Shown: positions 63,816 to 64,000 of the stretch, piece after piece
Layout of the letters: every line of letters starts with the position of its first letter
How positions within the stretch are numbered: position 1 is the stretch's first letter
DNA from: Hyphomicrobiaceae bacterium
GTDB lineage: Bacteria; Pseudomonadota; Alphaproteobacteria; Rhizobiales; Hyphomicrobiaceae
Assembly: GCA_021730785.1 (NCBI GenBank)
Contig: JAKFWF010000039.1
Coordinates: 1-64,000, forward strand
Reading direction: 5' to 3'
DNA length: 64,000 bases
Translations under genes and position numbers: made by a program
Notes under the pieces: model-generated
Databases searched by the model: none
What the model saw: only the letters and a program-made list of their open reading frames with translations
Told to the model about the DNA's origin: nothing

Positions 63816-64000
63816 ATGAGTAAGAGCATCAAGATCGGCGCACTGGCGCTTGGACTGTCGGCGTTCGCGTCTGGCGCGGCGTTCGCGGGCAGCTGCCCGG
63901 CGGACAAAGTCCTCAAGACGCCGCAGAAGATCGAAACCGTGACGGACGACTCGAAGCTCAAGGGCGAAGTCGTCGAAACCCTCGACCCCACGGGCTGGCG
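63816..64000 (+). CDS. Secreted protein, N-terminal fragment (cupin-type candidate)
   Basis: Only 61 codons are inside the window. ATG 63816 has AGGAGAG upstream. A clear signal peptide (KIGALALGLSAFASGAAFA, cleavage before GSCPADKV) opens an exported protein with one early Cys. The mature start, SCPADKVLKTPQ then GEVVETLDPTGW, resembles small secreted cupin-domain proteins of rhizobia, but the domain itself is outside the window, so the class is a guess. Confidence 0.5.
   Translation, partial: MSKSIKIGALALGLSAFASGAAFAGSCPADKVLKTPQKIETVTDDSKLKGEVVETLDPTGW

Overview
This 64 kb window is high-GC chromosomal DNA with the gene content and gene order of an alphaproteobacterium, most likely of the Hyphomicrobiales (Rhizobiales) type. 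The evidence is the secB / fxsA / Tim44-like / mltA / Smr cluster, the dapF-mtaB-ftsY-septation protein A cluster, ffh with a long Met/Gly/Pro tail next to rpsP, and rho followed by mnmE-mnmG-rsmG-parA-parB with two perfect parS sites. The parS sites and parAB place the right half of the window in the origin-proximal part of the main chromosome. No rRNA, tRNA, CRISPR array, insertion sequence or prophage was found.

Layout. 1-5.1 kb: protein export, envelope and PHA genes (secB fragment, fxsA, Tim44-like, mltA, smr, acetyl-CoA acetyltransferase). 5.2-11.8 kb: accessory block with a DUF3800 protein, an esterase, a Cys-rich secreted protein paired with a ceruloplasmin-like multicopper oxidase, an amidase divergent from a TetR regulator, and a MarR regulator with two strong palindromes in front of it. 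12-26 kb: housekeeping genes (two tandem YciB/IspZ paralogues, ftsY, mtaB, dapF, GST, ffh, rpsP, ftsK, aminotransferase). 26.2-28.7 kb: nuoA and nuoB, separated and followed by accessory genes (DUF4440 remnant, Uma2 protein, four-helix-bundle gene between inverted G-rich repeats). 28.7-37.2 kb: two methyltransferases, a MOSC protein, a hydrolase, a solitary molybdenum hydroxylase large subunit and an SsuABC/TauABC-type ABC importer. 37.7-48.1 kb: rho, a composite palindromic repeat, a ridA pseudogene, Uma2, then mnmE-mnmG-rsmG-parA-parB-hisE-coaA. 48.2-64 kb: an AT-hook-like regulator candidate, a PfkB kinase, an amidohydrolase, trmO, a patatin, a complete vitamin B12 uptake operon (btuB-F-C-D) under a cobalamin riboswitch, small envelope proteins, two MFS transporters, a metallophosphoesterase, a NUDIX hydrolase, a GNAT protein and the start of a secreted protein.

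Themes. Several conserved operons are cut short or rearranged: nuoAB without nuoC-N, rpsP without rimM-trmD-rplS, parAB followed by hisE-coaA, rho without hemE. The breakpoints carry small accessory genes or remnants. The clearest regulated system is the B12 operon: aptamer, a hairpin that would cover the btuB ribosome binding site, and four genes coupled by ATGA overlaps. The most novel-looking locus is the pair at 7.1-8.8 kb: a secreted protein with a threefold 4-Cys repeat directly upstream of a two-domain ceruloplasmin-like oxidase.
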